The notes beneath the pieces were generated by a model. It worked only from the letters and a program-made list of their open reading frames with translations. It was not told the DNA's origin and made no database searches. A stretch of 64,000 nt of DNA from CAVYHJ01 sp963768165 [NCBI: uncultured bacterium] (GTDB lineage: Bacteria; UBP4; UBA4092): positions 1 through 64,000 of the forward strand of contig CAVYHJ010000001.1 in assembly GCA_963768165.1 (NCBI GenBank), read 5' to 3'. The position numbers and the translations under genes are program-made. Within the stretch, counting starts at the first letter, position 1, and each line of letters begins with the position of its first letter. Positions 24,544 to 34,394 of this stretch are shown in pieces.

Positions 24544-25279
24544 GCAGATTTTTAGAATTTGGCGTGGTGATTCCAAGGGAGGGCGGTTTGTCGAATATAA
24601 AGTGACTCTTGACCCCGGACTGGTAGTGTTGGATGTGATTCATAAGATACAAGCGACACAAGCTTCGGACCTGGCGGCGCGTTGGAATTGTAAAGCCGGC
24701 AAATGCGGTTCGTGCAGCATGGAAATCAACGGTCGTCCGCGATTGAGCTGCATGACACGAATGAACCAGTTTGGTCCCGATGAAATCATCACAATTCAAC
24801 CCATCAAAACATTTCCTTTGGTTAAAGATTTGGTTACGGATGTTTCATGGAATTACGAACAAAACAAACGAATTCCTCCGTTTAAACCGCGTCCCAGAAA
24901 CCCGGATGGAAATCACCGCATGATGCAGCGTGACGTTGACCGTGTTCAGGAATTCCGCAAATGTATTGAATGTTACCTATGCCAGGATGTTTGTCATGTG
25001 TTGCGTGACCAAAACTGTAAAGATAGATTTGTTGGACCCCGCTTCATGATTCGTCTCGCCTCACTTGAAATGCACCCGTTAGATATTGAAGACCGTATAC
25101 CGAAAATTAAAAATGAGTTCGGTTCAGGCTTGTGTAACATCACCAAATGCTGTACCGATGTGTGCCCGGAGAGTATTCACATCACTGACAACGGCATCAT
25201 TCCTCTCAAAGAACGTGTCGTTGACCGTTATTACGATCCCATTGCCTGGTTGTGTCGAAAGATATTTGGGAAAAAATAA
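24536..25279 (+). CDS. sdhB: Succinate dehydrogenase iron-sulfur subunit
   Basis: SdhB carries electrons from FAD to quinone through three iron-sulfur clusters. The 2Fe-2S site shows C-K-A-G-K-C-G-S-C-S near residues 58-67, then a fourth Cys in R-L-S-C. The second half has C-I-E-C-Y-L-C-Q-D-V-C near 142-152, and C-N-I-T-K-C-C-T-D-V-C-P near 200. The start at 24536 gives M-A-E-Q-I-F-R-I-W-R, overlapping the sdhA stop; the longer upstream frame is inside sdhA. Length is 247 residues. Confidence 0.95.
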   Translation: MAEQIFRIWRGDSKGGRFVEYKVTLDPGLVVLDVIHKIQATQASDLAARWNCKAGKCGSCSMEINGRPRLSCMTRMNQFGPDEIITIQPIKTFPLVKDLVTDVSWNYEQNKRIPPFKPRPRNPDGNHRMMQRDVDRVQEFRKCIECYLCQDVCHVLRDQNCKDRFVGPRFMIRLASLEMHPLDIEDRIPKIKNEFGSGLCNITKCCTDVCPESIHITDNGIIPLKERVVDRYYDPIAWLCRKIFGKK

Positions 25280-25375
25280 GAGATTATCTTTTTAATCGGA
25301 TTTACTAATAAAATCTCATCATTCTCTGGAGAATTACGTCTTTCCTTGTCATAACAATATTGATTAAAAAAAGAA

Positions 25376-25404
25376 AAGCGGGCAATGAGTTACATTGCCC
25401 GCTT
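25376..25404 (-). terminator. Intrinsic terminator between sdhB and the PKD gene
   Basis: A perfect 12-bp stem, AAGCGGGCAATG and CATTGCCCGCTT with a five-base loop, lies between the two convergent genes. On the minus strand the hairpin is followed by a T-rich tract (the A-tract at 25365-25375), so it is placed to end the minus-strand PKD transcript and may also slow sdh read-through. Confidence 0.85.
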
Positions 25405-25431
25405 CGTAATCAATTTATCATTGTAAATACA

Positions 25432-27585
25432 TTACGGGTATAATGTCGCATCTCCAAAGTTCGGATCGTCATTATCCACATTCACATCCACGTTATTGAC
25501 CTCTAAAACACCTCCCGCATCACTGCGTAACCCAAATTGACCCTGAGCGTAAGGATATTGCGCCTCGCCTATGGCATAGTAATTTCCACTCACCAAGACT
25601 CCAACACCCGCCGCGGCTATTAGGTTATCAATATCTTGATCCCCCGCCGTCGCGGTTCCATACGCCGCTACCAAGACAATTCCCAAAGTGTTGAAATTGC
25701 CAGATACGATACTTAACGTCAACTGGGTACCGACTTGATGACCTACGTTGTCCGGGAAGGAATACGCATGCAACGGTCCTTGTACTCCATTGTTCGCGGT
25801 CCATTTTATCCCTTCCTGACCCGAGGACCCAGGTGCCGCTCCCGCAAAGTTCAAAACCAACCCATTATTCACCGTGATGCTCGGTGCGCTTACTGCACCA
25901 AAATACAATTCCTGTCCCCAGCCCGTCGTGTCATTCCCCGTAGTAAATTGGCCGTAGAGATAATGGGAATGGGTGTTGCTGCGCGCTTGCATCAACTCCG
26001 GAGTGGCATTGATAATTTGTATCTCATCTACATAGATACTGCCCGCCCCATTCGCCTTGAATTGGAATTGCGGATAACCCGTGGTACTACTGCCATGTGC
26101 CAGTAAGGGGGCTTCCTGCCACGTCCAGACCGTCGGTACCCCAAATAATACGTTCCCGACTATATCCGTTTGCGTGCCACTCCCCGGAAGATTGGTATAG
26201 CAATATAAGCAGGCCAGATGAGTGTTATTAGGAGTATCGGCCACTAAGTGTATCCTGTAAATATACCATTCCCCATTGGCTATGCTAATCCAATGAGCCG
26301 TATTGGGAGTTGATTTCACTCCGCCATTGGCATCCGCAAAGGTGAATTTCCACACGCCCTGGGCCTGAGTTCCCGCAGAATCTGTATAACTCTGCATCCA
26401 TTGTTGCGTGGCTATCGTAGACCTACCCGGCGGGATTTCCATCGGGGACCAGACCGTTGTATCATTGGCAGTACTAAAAGTACCGCTGGTTAACAGGTTA
26501 GTATACACTTGAATGCGCTCCTTATCCTGATTCGTTCCTGCAGGGATAACCGGAGATGCCGTCACATCTACATCCACGGCTCCGGTGAAGGATTGCAACG
26601 AAACGATTCGGACTACCGAATCATTCACCCAATAAGCTGTGACATCGCTTAAGTTACTAATAGACAGCGCAGCTGGTTCCCCATAAGACGGAGGAAGAGC
26701 CAACCCACCGCTATCGTAAGTATAGTTCTCCACATTCACATCAAAAGACGAACCGGGGGTTAATCCCACGATAGGCAGTTTCTGTATCCGGTAGGACGAA
26801 TATTTCACCAGACCATTGGAGGAACTTGAACCTATAGTATTGGTAACTTCATAGGTATTGGTTCCGGTCGTTGCTGAACCATAAGCCAATTCACTGACAT
26901 GACTCCCGTGGGTTGTACCCAGGGATAAGAAGTCAACCGGTAAGGAATAGCTGGTTCCCACTCCGCCGCTATTGTAATCTTCTAAATTAAATACACTGCT
27001 CAGTCCCAAGCCAATAAATGATTTCAAGTTGGGAGCCGTACCAAGAACAGGCGCCAATCCCTCCGAAGTCGTGGATACATAAATGTAATTCGATTGGATT
27101 GCAGTACTAGTTCCAATGGAATTACTTACAATCAAATGAACTGTGTAAGTCGTCGGAGCCGCCACCAAGGCATATTGGTGGGAAGGATTCTGTGTTGTCG
27201 CTGTCCCGCTGTCACCGAAATTCCAACTCCATGCAGTGGGATTGTTTAACGACGAATCGGTAAAATACACCGTGAAAGGACCAATGCCACTGGTCGGACT
27301 TCCGTAAAATATGGCAATAGGTCCGCTTACCAGTCCGCTGCCGGATATCGTATAGATAAACCCATGTTGCACGTAATAGGTACCACCGGCTTGAACACCC
27401 GCACCTGGCTGAGCTATTGAGTTAACCGATTTATAAGTACCACCCGCCTGAATCACTCCACTCTGATCCAACACATCCGAGGTCGTTTTGTAGGTACCAC
27501 CACTCATAGCCAAACTACAAGTGGCTAGTATCAAATACATTGCCAGGAAAGTTATTATCTTGTATTTCAGGTTATTCTGTTTCAT
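25432..27585 (-). CDS. Secreted PKD-domain protein
   Basis: After a signal peptide (about residues 1-26) comes a segment with three G-G-T-Y-[KY] motifs spaced about 19 residues apart (S-G-G-T-Y-K, A-G-G-T-Y-K, A-G-G-T-Y-Y). A PKD domain follows (about 95-180: P-F-T-V-Y-F-T-D-S-S, W-S-W-N-F-G-D-S-G, H-Q-Y), then about 530 residues of beta-rich sequence with two likely carbohydrate-binding-like modules. No catalytic motif was recognised. The start at 27585 has AAAGGAG upstream and begins the signal peptide. It starts 30 bases after the GxYG-repeat gene at 27615-29750 and likely shares its transcript. Confidence 0.8.
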   Translation of the reverse strand: MKQNNLKYKIITFLAMYLILATCSLAMSGGTYKTTSDVLDQSGVIQAGGTYKSVNSIAQPGAGVQAGGTYYVQHGFIYTISGSGLVSGPIAIFYGSPTSGIGPFTVYFTDSSLNNPTAWSWNFGDSGTATTQNPSHQYALVAAPTTYTVHLIVSNSIGTSTAIQSNYIYVSTTSEGLAPVLGTAPNLKSFIGLGLSSVFNLEDYNSGGVGTSYSLPVDFLSLGTTHGSHVSELAYGSATTGTNTYEVTNTIGSSSSNGLVKYSSYRIQKLPIVGLTPGSSFDVNVENYTYDSGGLALPPSYGEPAALSISNLSDVTAYWVNDSVVRIVSLQSFTGAVDVDVTASPVIPAGTNQDKERIQVYTNLLTSGTFSTANDTTVWSPMEIPPGRSTIATQQWMQSYTDSAGTQAQGVWKFTFADANGGVKSTPNTAHWISIANGEWYIYRIHLVADTPNNTHLACLYCYTNLPGSGTQTDIVGNVLFGVPTVWTWQEAPLLAHGSSTTGYPQFQFKANGAGSIYVDEIQIINATPELMQARSNTHSHYLYGQFTTGNDTTGWGQELYFGAVSAPSITVNNGLVLNFAGAAPGSSGQEGIKWTANNGVQGPLHAYSFPDNVGHQVGTQLTLSIVSGNFNTLGIVLVAAYGTATAGDQDIDNLIAAAGVGVLVSGNYYAIGEAQYPYAQGQFGLRSDAGGVLEVNNVDVNVDNDDPNFGDATLYP

Positions 27586-27614
27586 ATGTCTCACTCCTTT
27601 TTTTAGTGAAAAGA

Positions 27615-29750
27615 TTATTGTCGACCTATAAATACAGGAATACTTCCCTGTCCAGATGGCAATGTTCCCAAAGCTTTGCCTATCACGCATCCCGTCGGAG
27701 CGACGGGAATTCCATCAATGATTTTCGGTGTTACCTTCATGGCATAACCGGCATTCGGGGACGCTGTCAACAAATCTCCCGGATTGATTGCTCCGTAACT
27801 GGCATCTACCTTAATTGCCTTGAATTCTCCATGCGTAATCACATGAATATAGTCTCCAGTTTGGGCTTTCCGGGTCGTATCCTTTTGAATGGAAACTTGG
27901 TTGACTGCCTTTTGTATTTTACCGGATGCCTTATGGCTTAGAGTCGTAACTTGGACAAAACTATCCACCACGCCAATGACACCCGAATCATACTCCTTGG
28001 TCGTTTTCGATACATTGGTTACCGGAGTCTCTCCTAAAACCGCCGGACTGTTCCCTTGAATCACAACCAAATCACCCAATTCCAGTTTATCGGTTCCGGT
28101 ATTCTTCATTATACTCACCATAGCACCCGATATACCCGCGGAAGTATGTTCCGTCCCATTAATATAAATATTTTCAAAATAGGCGTCACCCGCCTCTACA
28201 TTTATTGCCCTCCCGCCATTCTCCGCATCTATATCTAGTGCATATGCTAGATCAGTTGTACTCTTAGCATACACCCCATACCCCTCATCCGTAAATCCAT
28301 ACACTCCTGCACTAAAAATACCACCTATGGATTTTCCATAAACGCCATTCCCATAACCATTATCCCCACCTCCTGCAGCATTTTCACCATAAACGCCGGC
28401 ATATTTACCGGAAGTATCGTTAGTGCTTCCATAAACACCATTAGAACTATCACTGGAACCCTCTACACCATATCCATAAGTACCCCCACTTCCATAAACC
28501 CCTATTCCATTACCTGTACTAGATCCATATACACCATAACCTAGGCCAGCAAGCCCATAAACACCATAACCAATAAGTCCAGGAGCATTTCCAAAAACGC
28601 CAACACCAAATTCTCCAGGAGCATATCCTTCTACACCAAATCCTTCCACTGAATCATCTTCGCCTTTAACACCGGCAGCAGTATAATAAATAGCGGTGGT
28701 CACGCCATAAACACCATTACTAATATCACTCGATGCATAAACACCCGTCGCACCATTTGAACCAGTTCCTAGCACCCCAGCCGCATAACCTCCAGTAGAT
28801 GTACTTACTCCCCATACTCCGACACCACCATCTGTAAGGCCAATAACGCCCACCCCAATATTATAACCAGCTCCATAAACGCCCCATCCGCCTGGAGCAT
28901 TCCCATAAATTCCGGTTGGAAAATATTCTGAAAAGGTTGGATCTAATCCCATTTCAGATCCCAAAGCTCCAATTGCAGTACCCCCTAAGACAGTATCTTC
29001 ACCATAAACAGCCGCAACAGTCGTATCATCACTAGTTGTATCGTTAGTTATTGCATAAATCGCATTCCCAACCTTATTATTGAAATAGGAGGGTCCATTA
29101 TCTACATGGATAGCTTGTCCTCCATTGGGAGCGTCTACCTCAATAGCCCAATTCAAACTGCTATTAGTACCAGTAGTTATTGCATATAAGCCATCATAAT
29201 TACCCTCTGCATAAACACCAGTACCGTTGCCACCATTTCCATAAACTGCTGCTATGTTCCCAAAAACACCCGAGGAGTTGGTTACATTCAAAGTATTCGA
29301 ACTGGTAGTATTATTACCCGATACACTCCCTAACCATGTTGCATTATTACTCAATCCCCCAGCAATCAGGGCGGAACCCACACTCGTTAAAGGTTCCCGC
29401 GGACTCATTTCGCTATCCCCGTTCAATTGTATCGTTAAATAATAATTTGAATTAACCGGCAGAGTAGTTAATGAACTGATACTTCCCAAGACATGATTTA
29501 ATACTCCACTGGCAACCGAATCATTCGACGCTGTCTCCGACCAGACCGATGCCCCACCCGTCAGAGTCGTATAAATCCGGTAGGTGATTTGATATTGCCC
29601 ATCCGCCACGGTTTGACCGTTGATTTGCTGCTTTATCACCGCTTGATAATTAATCAATTGCGGAACCGCCTGGGCATATTCGTTCATCACAACCAGACCC
29701 AGGGTAAACATGGTAAATCCTACGACTAACTTCTTAACTATTCTTTTCAT
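27615..29750 (-). CDS. Secreted GxYG-repeat surface protein C
   Basis: The 711-residue protein has a signal peptide (ending A-Q-A), a conserved N-terminal domain beginning P-Q-L-I-N-Y-Q-A-V-I-K with R-I-Y-T-T-L-T-G-G, and a long glycine-rich centre (about 150-510). The centre consists of short beta repeats of the form [IV]-[FYW]-G-x(n)-G-[VY]-G-[VI]-Y-G. A conserved C-terminal domain of about 180 residues follows: L-E-L-G-D-L-V-V-I-Q-G-N, then P-G-D-L-L-T-A-S-P-N-A-G-Y-A-M-K and V-I-G-K-A-L-G-T-L. This resembles fibre or adhesin proteins with an independently folding C-terminal module. It is one of three tandem paralogues and lies 58 bases from the next. Confidence 0.8.
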   Translation of the reverse strand: MKRIVKKLVVGFTMFTLGLVVMNEYAQAVPQLINYQAVIKQQINGQTVADGQYQITYRIYTTLTGGASVWSETASNDSVASGVLNHVLGSISSLTTLPVNSNYYLTIQLNGDSEMSPREPLTSVGSALIAGGLSNNATWLGSVSGNNTTSSNTLNVTNSSGVFGNIAAVYGNGGNGTGVYAEGNYDGLYAITTGTNSSLNWAIEVDAPNGGQAIHVDNGPSYFNNKVGNAIYAITNDTTSDDTTVAAVYGEDTVLGGTAIGALGSEMGLDPTFSEYFPTGIYGNAPGGWGVYGAGYNIGVGVIGLTDGGVGVWGVSTSTGGYAAGVLGTGSNGATGVYASSDISNGVYGVTTAIYYTAAGVKGEDDSVEGFGVEGYAPGEFGVGVFGNAPGLIGYGVYGLAGLGYGVYGSSTGNGIGVYGSGGTYGYGVEGSSDSSNGVYGSTNDTSGKYAGVYGENAAGGGDNGYGNGVYGKSIGGIFSAGVYGFTDEGYGVYAKSTTDLAYALDIDAENGGRAINVEAGDAYFENIYINGTEHTSAGISGAMVSIMKNTGTDKLELGDLVVIQGNSPAVLGETPVTNVSKTTKEYDSGVIGVVDSFVQVTTLSHKASGKIQKAVNQVSIQKDTTRKAQTGDYIHVITHGEFKAIKVDASYGAINPGDLLTASPNAGYAMKVTPKIIDGIPVAPTGCVIGKALGTLPSGQGSIPVFIGRQ

Positions 29751-29808
29751 ACCCTTTCCTCCTCTTTCTTTGTTTAGTATATTTTTTTAGAACCTAAGAT
29801 TTTTCCTA

Positions 29809-31929
29809 TTATTGATGTGCTACAAAAATTGGAACACTTCCTTGGCCCGACTCCAGTGACCCTAATGATTTTCCAATAATACACCCATTGGGATAAAAAG
29901 TTTCCCCATCAATGATTTTGGGTGTTACTTTCATGGCGTATCCGGGATTTGGTGACGTAGTCAATAAATCTCCCGGATGCACTGCACCATAACTAGCATC
30001 CACTTTAATCGCTTGGAAGGACCCCAACGTTACCACATTCACATAGGCTCCTGTAGTTACAGTTTGGGTTGAATCGGTATTTACTTCTAATCTCATTCCG
30101 CTCGGAGCCGCATTTTCACCCTGCACATTGGCCAATGCACTCGCTTGATTCGTAGTAACACTGACATAACTGTCTACCACGCCTACCACCGCTGAATTAT
30201 AACTAGTGGCTGTTCTCGATACGTTCACCACAGGGATAGTTCCTAACACCGCCGGACTACTATTACCTTGAATAATAACTACATCTCCAAGGGTTAGTGC
30301 AGTTGAATCTACATTTTTACAGAGATCAACGACATATCCTGATTTACTGCCTGTCGCTACTATAGTTCCAGTAACGTATATGCCACCATTACCTATATAT
30401 ACTCCATGTCCTGAGGAACTAGATGCATAAACCCCATCTCCACTACGAGAACTTTCTCCTACCACACCATACCCACCGGAGGTATTTTCGCCCCACACGC
30501 CTACATTATTCGAAAGTCCGTAAACACCGACATCGTTACCCGACCCATAAACGCCAAAATAACTACTATATCCTGCAATGCCATAAGAATTATTACTGGT
30601 ACCACTTACTCCGGTTCCTACATCACTTGAGAAAACACCGCCAATCGCACCGTTAGAACCTGTTCCAAACACCGCGTATCCTCCATTAACAGTAGCTTTA
30701 CCCCATACGCCAAGACCATTGTCTGTAAACCCAACCACACCGGCACTGTTAAAACCAGTAGCTATTCCATAAACGCCATACCCATTCCCTGAATCATTTT
30801 CACCCCAAACGCCGCTATAAGTAAGGGTATTATCCGTGCTCGTTCCATAAACACCCCAATTAGCATTACCTGTTCCTAAAACACCATAACCGCCACCATA
30901 ATTAATCCCTTCAACCCCTGCTCCAATACTATAACTATCGCCTTCAACTCCTACAGTAAAGAAGGCATCTGACGCAACCCCATAAACACCTAAGGCTCCG
31001 CCGAAGAAGCCTCCTGGATTGGTACCAACTCCCTCTACCCCAGTACCGCCAACTGTATTGTATCCATAAATGGAGGGATTGGCAGAATCCGAAAATCCAT
31101 AGATGCCAATTGTATTTTCAGCATATCCAGCAACACCTATAGCATTGTTAGTCCCCTGTCCTGCAACACCATATCCAGAATCTTCAGACACACCAAAAAC
31201 GCCATAACCCAAACCTCCCGCTTCACCAAAAACACCAACACCAACACCGGTACTACTCATACCTATTCCATAAACACCAAAACCAACACCAGTACTATTA
31301 ATAGCAATTCCTTCAACACCAAAATTTTCTCCACTCGTTGCTATTGATTCACCGCCAACACCTACACCTTCACCAAGAGATGTTGAGGCTCCCAAGACTC
31401 CAATGTCACCTATTGCAAAAACACCATAGCTTGAGGCTATACTATAAAGACCAATCCCACTACTATTTAACATCAAAGTAGGTGAAGAACTAGTGTTATT
31501 TCCCGTTACACTTCCATACCAACTCGCCCCAGCACTTAACCCACCCGCTGTTAACGCGGAACCGACACTCGTTAAATGTTCCCGCGGACTCATTTCACTA
31601 TCCCCGTTCAATTGAATCGTTAAATAATAATTTGAATTAACCGGTAGGTTTAAGGTACTGACAGTTCCCAAAACATGATTTAACACTCCGCTGGCGACCG
31701 TATCAATCGATATTTCCAACCAGACCGGAGAACCGCCTGTTAGGGTCGTATAAATACGGTAGGTAATTTGATAAGGCCCATCCGGCACCGTTTGACTGTT
31801 CGATTGATTCTTGATTACCGCTTGATAATTAATCAATTGTGGAACTGCCTGGGCATATTCGCTCAGCACCATCATGCCCAAAGTAAACATGGTAAATCCT
31901 ACTACTAACTTCTTAACTGTACTTTTCAT
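29809..31929 (-). CDS. Secreted GxYG-repeat surface protein A
   Basis: This 706-residue paralogue shares the signal peptide and N-terminal domain with the other two (M-K-S-T-V-K-K-L-V-V-G-F-T; P-Q-L-I-N-Y-Q-A-V-I-K), a glycine-rich repeat centre, and a C-terminal P-G-D-L-L-T-T-S-P-N-P-G-Y-A-M-K module. Its central part near 30940-31205 is almost identical at DNA level to the paralogue at 32235-34166, while its C-terminal 180 residues differ, with an inserted N-V-Q-G-E-N-A-A-P-S-G-M-R stretch. A promoter lies at 32111-32139 and AGGAGG precedes the ATG. Function may be adhesion or surface coating; that is inference. Confidence 0.8.
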   Translation of the reverse strand: MKSTVKKLVVGFTMFTLGMMVLSEYAQAVPQLINYQAVIKNQSNSQTVPDGPYQITYRIYTTLTGGSPVWLEISIDTVASGVLNHVLGTVSTLNLPVNSNYYLTIQLNGDSEMSPREHLTSVGSALTAGGLSAGASWYGSVTGNNTSSSPTLMLNSSGIGLYSIASSYGVFAIGDIGVLGASTSLGEGVGVGGESIATSGENFGVEGIAINSTGVGFGVYGIGMSSTGVGVGVFGEAGGLGYGVFGVSEDSGYGVAGQGTNNAIGVAGYAENTIGIYGFSDSANPSIYGYNTVGGTGVEGVGTNPGGFFGGALGVYGVASDAFFTVGVEGDSYSIGAGVEGINYGGGYGVLGTGNANWGVYGTSTDNTLTYSGVWGENDSGNGYGVYGIATGFNSAGVVGFTDNGLGVWGKATVNGGYAVFGTGSNGAIGGVFSSDVGTGVSGTSNNSYGIAGYSSYFGVYGSGNDVGVYGLSNNVGVWGENTSGGYGVVGESSRSGDGVYASSSSGHGVYIGNGGIYVTGTIVATGSKSGYVVDLCKNVDSTALTLGDVVIIQGNSSPAVLGTIPVVNVSRTATSYNSAVVGVVDSYVSVTTNQASALANVQGENAAPSGMRLEVNTDSTQTVTTGAYVNVVTLGSFQAIKVDASYGAVHPGDLLTTSPNPGYAMKVTPKIIDGETFYPNGCIIGKSLGSLESGQGSVPIFVAHQ

Positions 31930-31951
31930 ACTCTTTCCTCCTCACAGGAAA
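31928..31951 (-). promoter_or_regulatory. Conserved leader around the Shine-Dalgarno site, gene A
   Basis: On the minus strand, TTTCCTGTGAGGAGGAAAGAG precedes the ATG. The same bases occur before the gene at 32235-34166 (34165-34188). TTTCC and GGAAA can pair around the AGGAGG, which could limit ribosome access. Confidence 0.4.
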
Positions 31952-32234
31952 TGTTAATATTGGAATGACTTGATTTCTGATTATTATGAAACATAAACAT
32001 TGCTACTCTGAAAATGACCTATTTATTAATTCAAAATGATAATGCCTTATATTTTTATATGTTCTTTTTTCTTAATTCAAAACTTATTTCCCATAGTGAT
32101 TAATGCGTTAAATATACACCCCACATGTATGCTTGTCAAGTAAAAAATATGTTAATTGTAAAAAGCATGTAATATATTATAATATTATATATTCTGATAT
32201 TTTTACACTTTTATTGAATCACACATACTCACTC
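31930..32234. other. AT-rich spacer between GxYG paralogues A and B
   Basis: These 305 bases hold no gene. They contain the leader of gene A, its promoter at 32111-32139 and a very AT-rich run near 32140-32215. Confidence 0.5.
32111..32139 (-). promoter_or_regulatory. Strong sigma-70-like promoter of gene A
   Basis: Reading the minus strand, TTGACA is followed after exactly 17 bases by TATATT. It lies about 180 bases before the ATG at 31929. The promoter of gene B has the same two hexamers and spacing. Confidence 0.65.
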
Positions 32235-34166
32235 TTATTGTCTGCTTACAGTAACCGGAACACTCCCTTGACCAGATTCCAATGACCCTAACGATTTCCC
32301 AATAATACATCCATTGGGGTAAAAGGGTTTTCCATTGATGATTTCCGGTTGGGCTTTCATCGCGTATCCGGCATTCGGTGATGTCGTCAATAAATCGCCC
32401 GGATGCACCGCGCCATAACTGGCATCTACTTTAATTGCCTTGAATTCTCCATGCGTAATCACATGGATATAATCTCCAGCTTGACCTTTCCGGGTCGTAT
32501 CTCTTTCAATGGAAACTTGATTTTCTGCTTGTTTACCGGATACCTTATGGCTTTGGCTTTGGATCGTGGACGTAACCTGGATAAAACTGTCCACCACGCC
32601 AATGACTCCCGAATCATACCCCGTAGTCGTTTTGGATACATTGGTTACCGGAGTCTCTCCTAAAACCGCCGGACTGTTCCCTTGAATCACAACCACATCC
32701 CCCAATTCCAGATTATCGGTTCCGGTATTCTTCATTATGCTCACCAGAGCACCCGAGATACCTGCAGAGGTATGTTCCGTCCCATTAATATAAATATTTT
32801 TAAAATAGGAGGGTCCATTGTCTACATCTATTGCATATCCTGTGTCACTATAGACATGCAGAGCATCCCCACCATTCGTAGCATGGGCTTGTAAAGCATA
32901 TCCATTAAAAGTAGTACTCTGTGCATAGATCCCATACCCTTCATCAGTAAATCCATATACCCCTATTGAATTTGAACTACCCAAAGCTTTTCCATAAACG
33001 CCATTCCCATACCCCCCCGCATCATTCTCTCCCCAAACCCCGGCATAGTCTCCACTGACATCTGTACTTGTTCCATAAACACCCCAGTTAGCGTTTCCAG
33101 TTCCATAAACACCATAACCGCCACCATAATTAATCCCTTCAACACCCGCTCCAATACTATAACTATCCCCTTCAACTCCTACAGTAAAGAAGGCGTCTGA
33201 CGCAATTCCATAAACACCTAAGGCTCCGCCAAAGAAGCCTCCTGGATTGGTACCAACTCCCTCTACCCCAGTACCGCCAACTGTATTGTACCCATAAATG
33301 GAGGGATTGGCAGAATCCGAAAATCCATAGATGCCAATTGTATTTTCAGCATATCCAGCAACACCTATAGCATTGTTAGTCCCCTGTCCTGCAATACCAA
33401 ATCCAGAATCTTCAGACAAACCAAATACGCCATAACCAAAACTTTGCGCATCGCCATAAACACCAGCACCTGTACCAGTACTACTTATACCTATTCCATA
33501 AACACCAATACCAACACCAGTACTATTAAAACCATATCCTCCAATACCATAATTTAGTTCACTAGTAGCTATTGATATGCCTATAACACCTCCACCACCT
33601 TCAGAAGATGATGAGATTCCTAAGATTCCAATGTCAGCTATCCCTTCAATACCATAGTCTGAGGTCGCTGAAACAAAAAGACCTATCCCACCCCCTGTAT
33701 TATTTAAAGTTAATGTAGGTGAAGAACCAGTGCTGCTTCCTATCACACTACCATTCCAAGTTGCCCCATTACTCAACCCGCCCGCGATTAACGCAGAACC
33801 TACACTCGTTAAATGTTCCCGCGGACTCATTTCACTATCTCCGTTTAATTGAATCGTTAAATAATAATCTGAATTAACCGGCAGGTTTAATGTGCTGACA
33901 CTTCCCAACACGTGATTTAATACTCCGCTGGCGACCGTATCAATCGATATTTCCAACCAGACCGGAGAACCACCCGTTGGGGTCGTATAAATACGATAGG
34001 TGATTTGATAAGGCCCGTCCGGCACGGTTTGACTATTCGATTGATTCTTGATTACCGCTTGATAATTAATCAACTGCGGAACTGCTTGGGCGCATTCGCT
34101 CAGCACCATCATGCCCAAAGTAAACAGGGTAAAACCTACGACTAACTTCTTAACTGTACTTTTCAT
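32235..34166 (-). CDS. Secreted GxYG-repeat surface protein B, mosaic of A and C
   Basis: The 643-residue protein has the same layout: signal peptide ending A-Q-A, N-terminal P-Q-L-I-N-Y-Q domain, glycine-rich G-V-Y-G repeats and C-terminal module. The N-terminal domain and the middle (for example A-G-Q-G-T-N-N-A-I-G-V-A-G-Y-A) match protein A almost exactly. From I-Y-I-N-G-T-E-H-T-S-A-G-I-S-G onward it matches protein C instead. The crossover falls in the repeats, where short near-identical DNA would favour recombination. It has its own promoter at 34274-34302. Confidence 0.8.
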   Translation of the reverse strand: MKSTVKKLVVGFTLFTLGMMVLSECAQAVPQLINYQAVIKNQSNSQTVPDGPYQITYRIYTTPTGGSPVWLEISIDTVASGVLNHVLGSVSTLNLPVNSDYYLTIQLNGDSEMSPREHLTSVGSALIAGGLSNGATWNGSVIGSSTGSSPTLTLNNTGGGIGLFVSATSDYGIEGIADIGILGISSSSEGGGGVIGISIATSELNYGIGGYGFNSTGVGIGVYGIGISSTGTGAGVYGDAQSFGYGVFGLSEDSGFGIAGQGTNNAIGVAGYAENTIGIYGFSDSANPSIYGYNTVGGTGVEGVGTNPGGFFGGALGVYGIASDAFFTVGVEGDSYSIGAGVEGINYGGGYGVYGTGNANWGVYGTSTDVSGDYAGVWGENDAGGYGNGVYGKALGSSNSIGVYGFTDEGYGIYAQSTTFNGYALQAHATNGGDALHVYSDTGYAIDVDNGPSYFKNIYINGTEHTSAGISGALVSIMKNTGTDNLELGDVVVIQGNSPAVLGETPVTNVSKTTTGYDSGVIGVVDSFIQVTSTIQSQSHKVSGKQAENQVSIERDTTRKGQAGDYIHVITHGEFKAIKVDASYGAVHPGDLLTTSPNAGYAMKAQPEIINGKPFYPNGCIIGKSLGSLESGQGSVPVTVSRQ

Positions 34167-34273
34167 ACTCTTTCCTCCTCACAGGAAAATGATAAATGAA
34201 TAGAAATTGCCTTATAATTTAAAATGTTATTTCACTTAATTTTATATTATTTCCCTTACAAATAGTCGCGATA

Positions 34274-34302
34274 AATATAGTCCTCTTATATCCCTTTGTC
34301 AA
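34274..34302 (-). promoter_or_regulatory. Strong sigma-70-like promoter of gene B
   Basis: On the minus strand, TTGACA and TATATT are separated by exactly 17 bases, about 108 bases before the ATG at 34166. Confidence 0.65.
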
Positions 34303-34394
34303 GTAAAATTTGAAATTATTTATATCTATCTCTTTATAAACCATTTGAGTTATACTATCAGACACGTAATCCTCTCAGGGAAAAAGGATTGGCC

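Noticed and set aside
28200-31450. CRISPR-like short repeats on the minus strand
   Set aside because: The recurring CCATAAACACC-type bases are codons of the G-V-Y-G repeats in open frames; spacing is irregular and there are no unique spacers.
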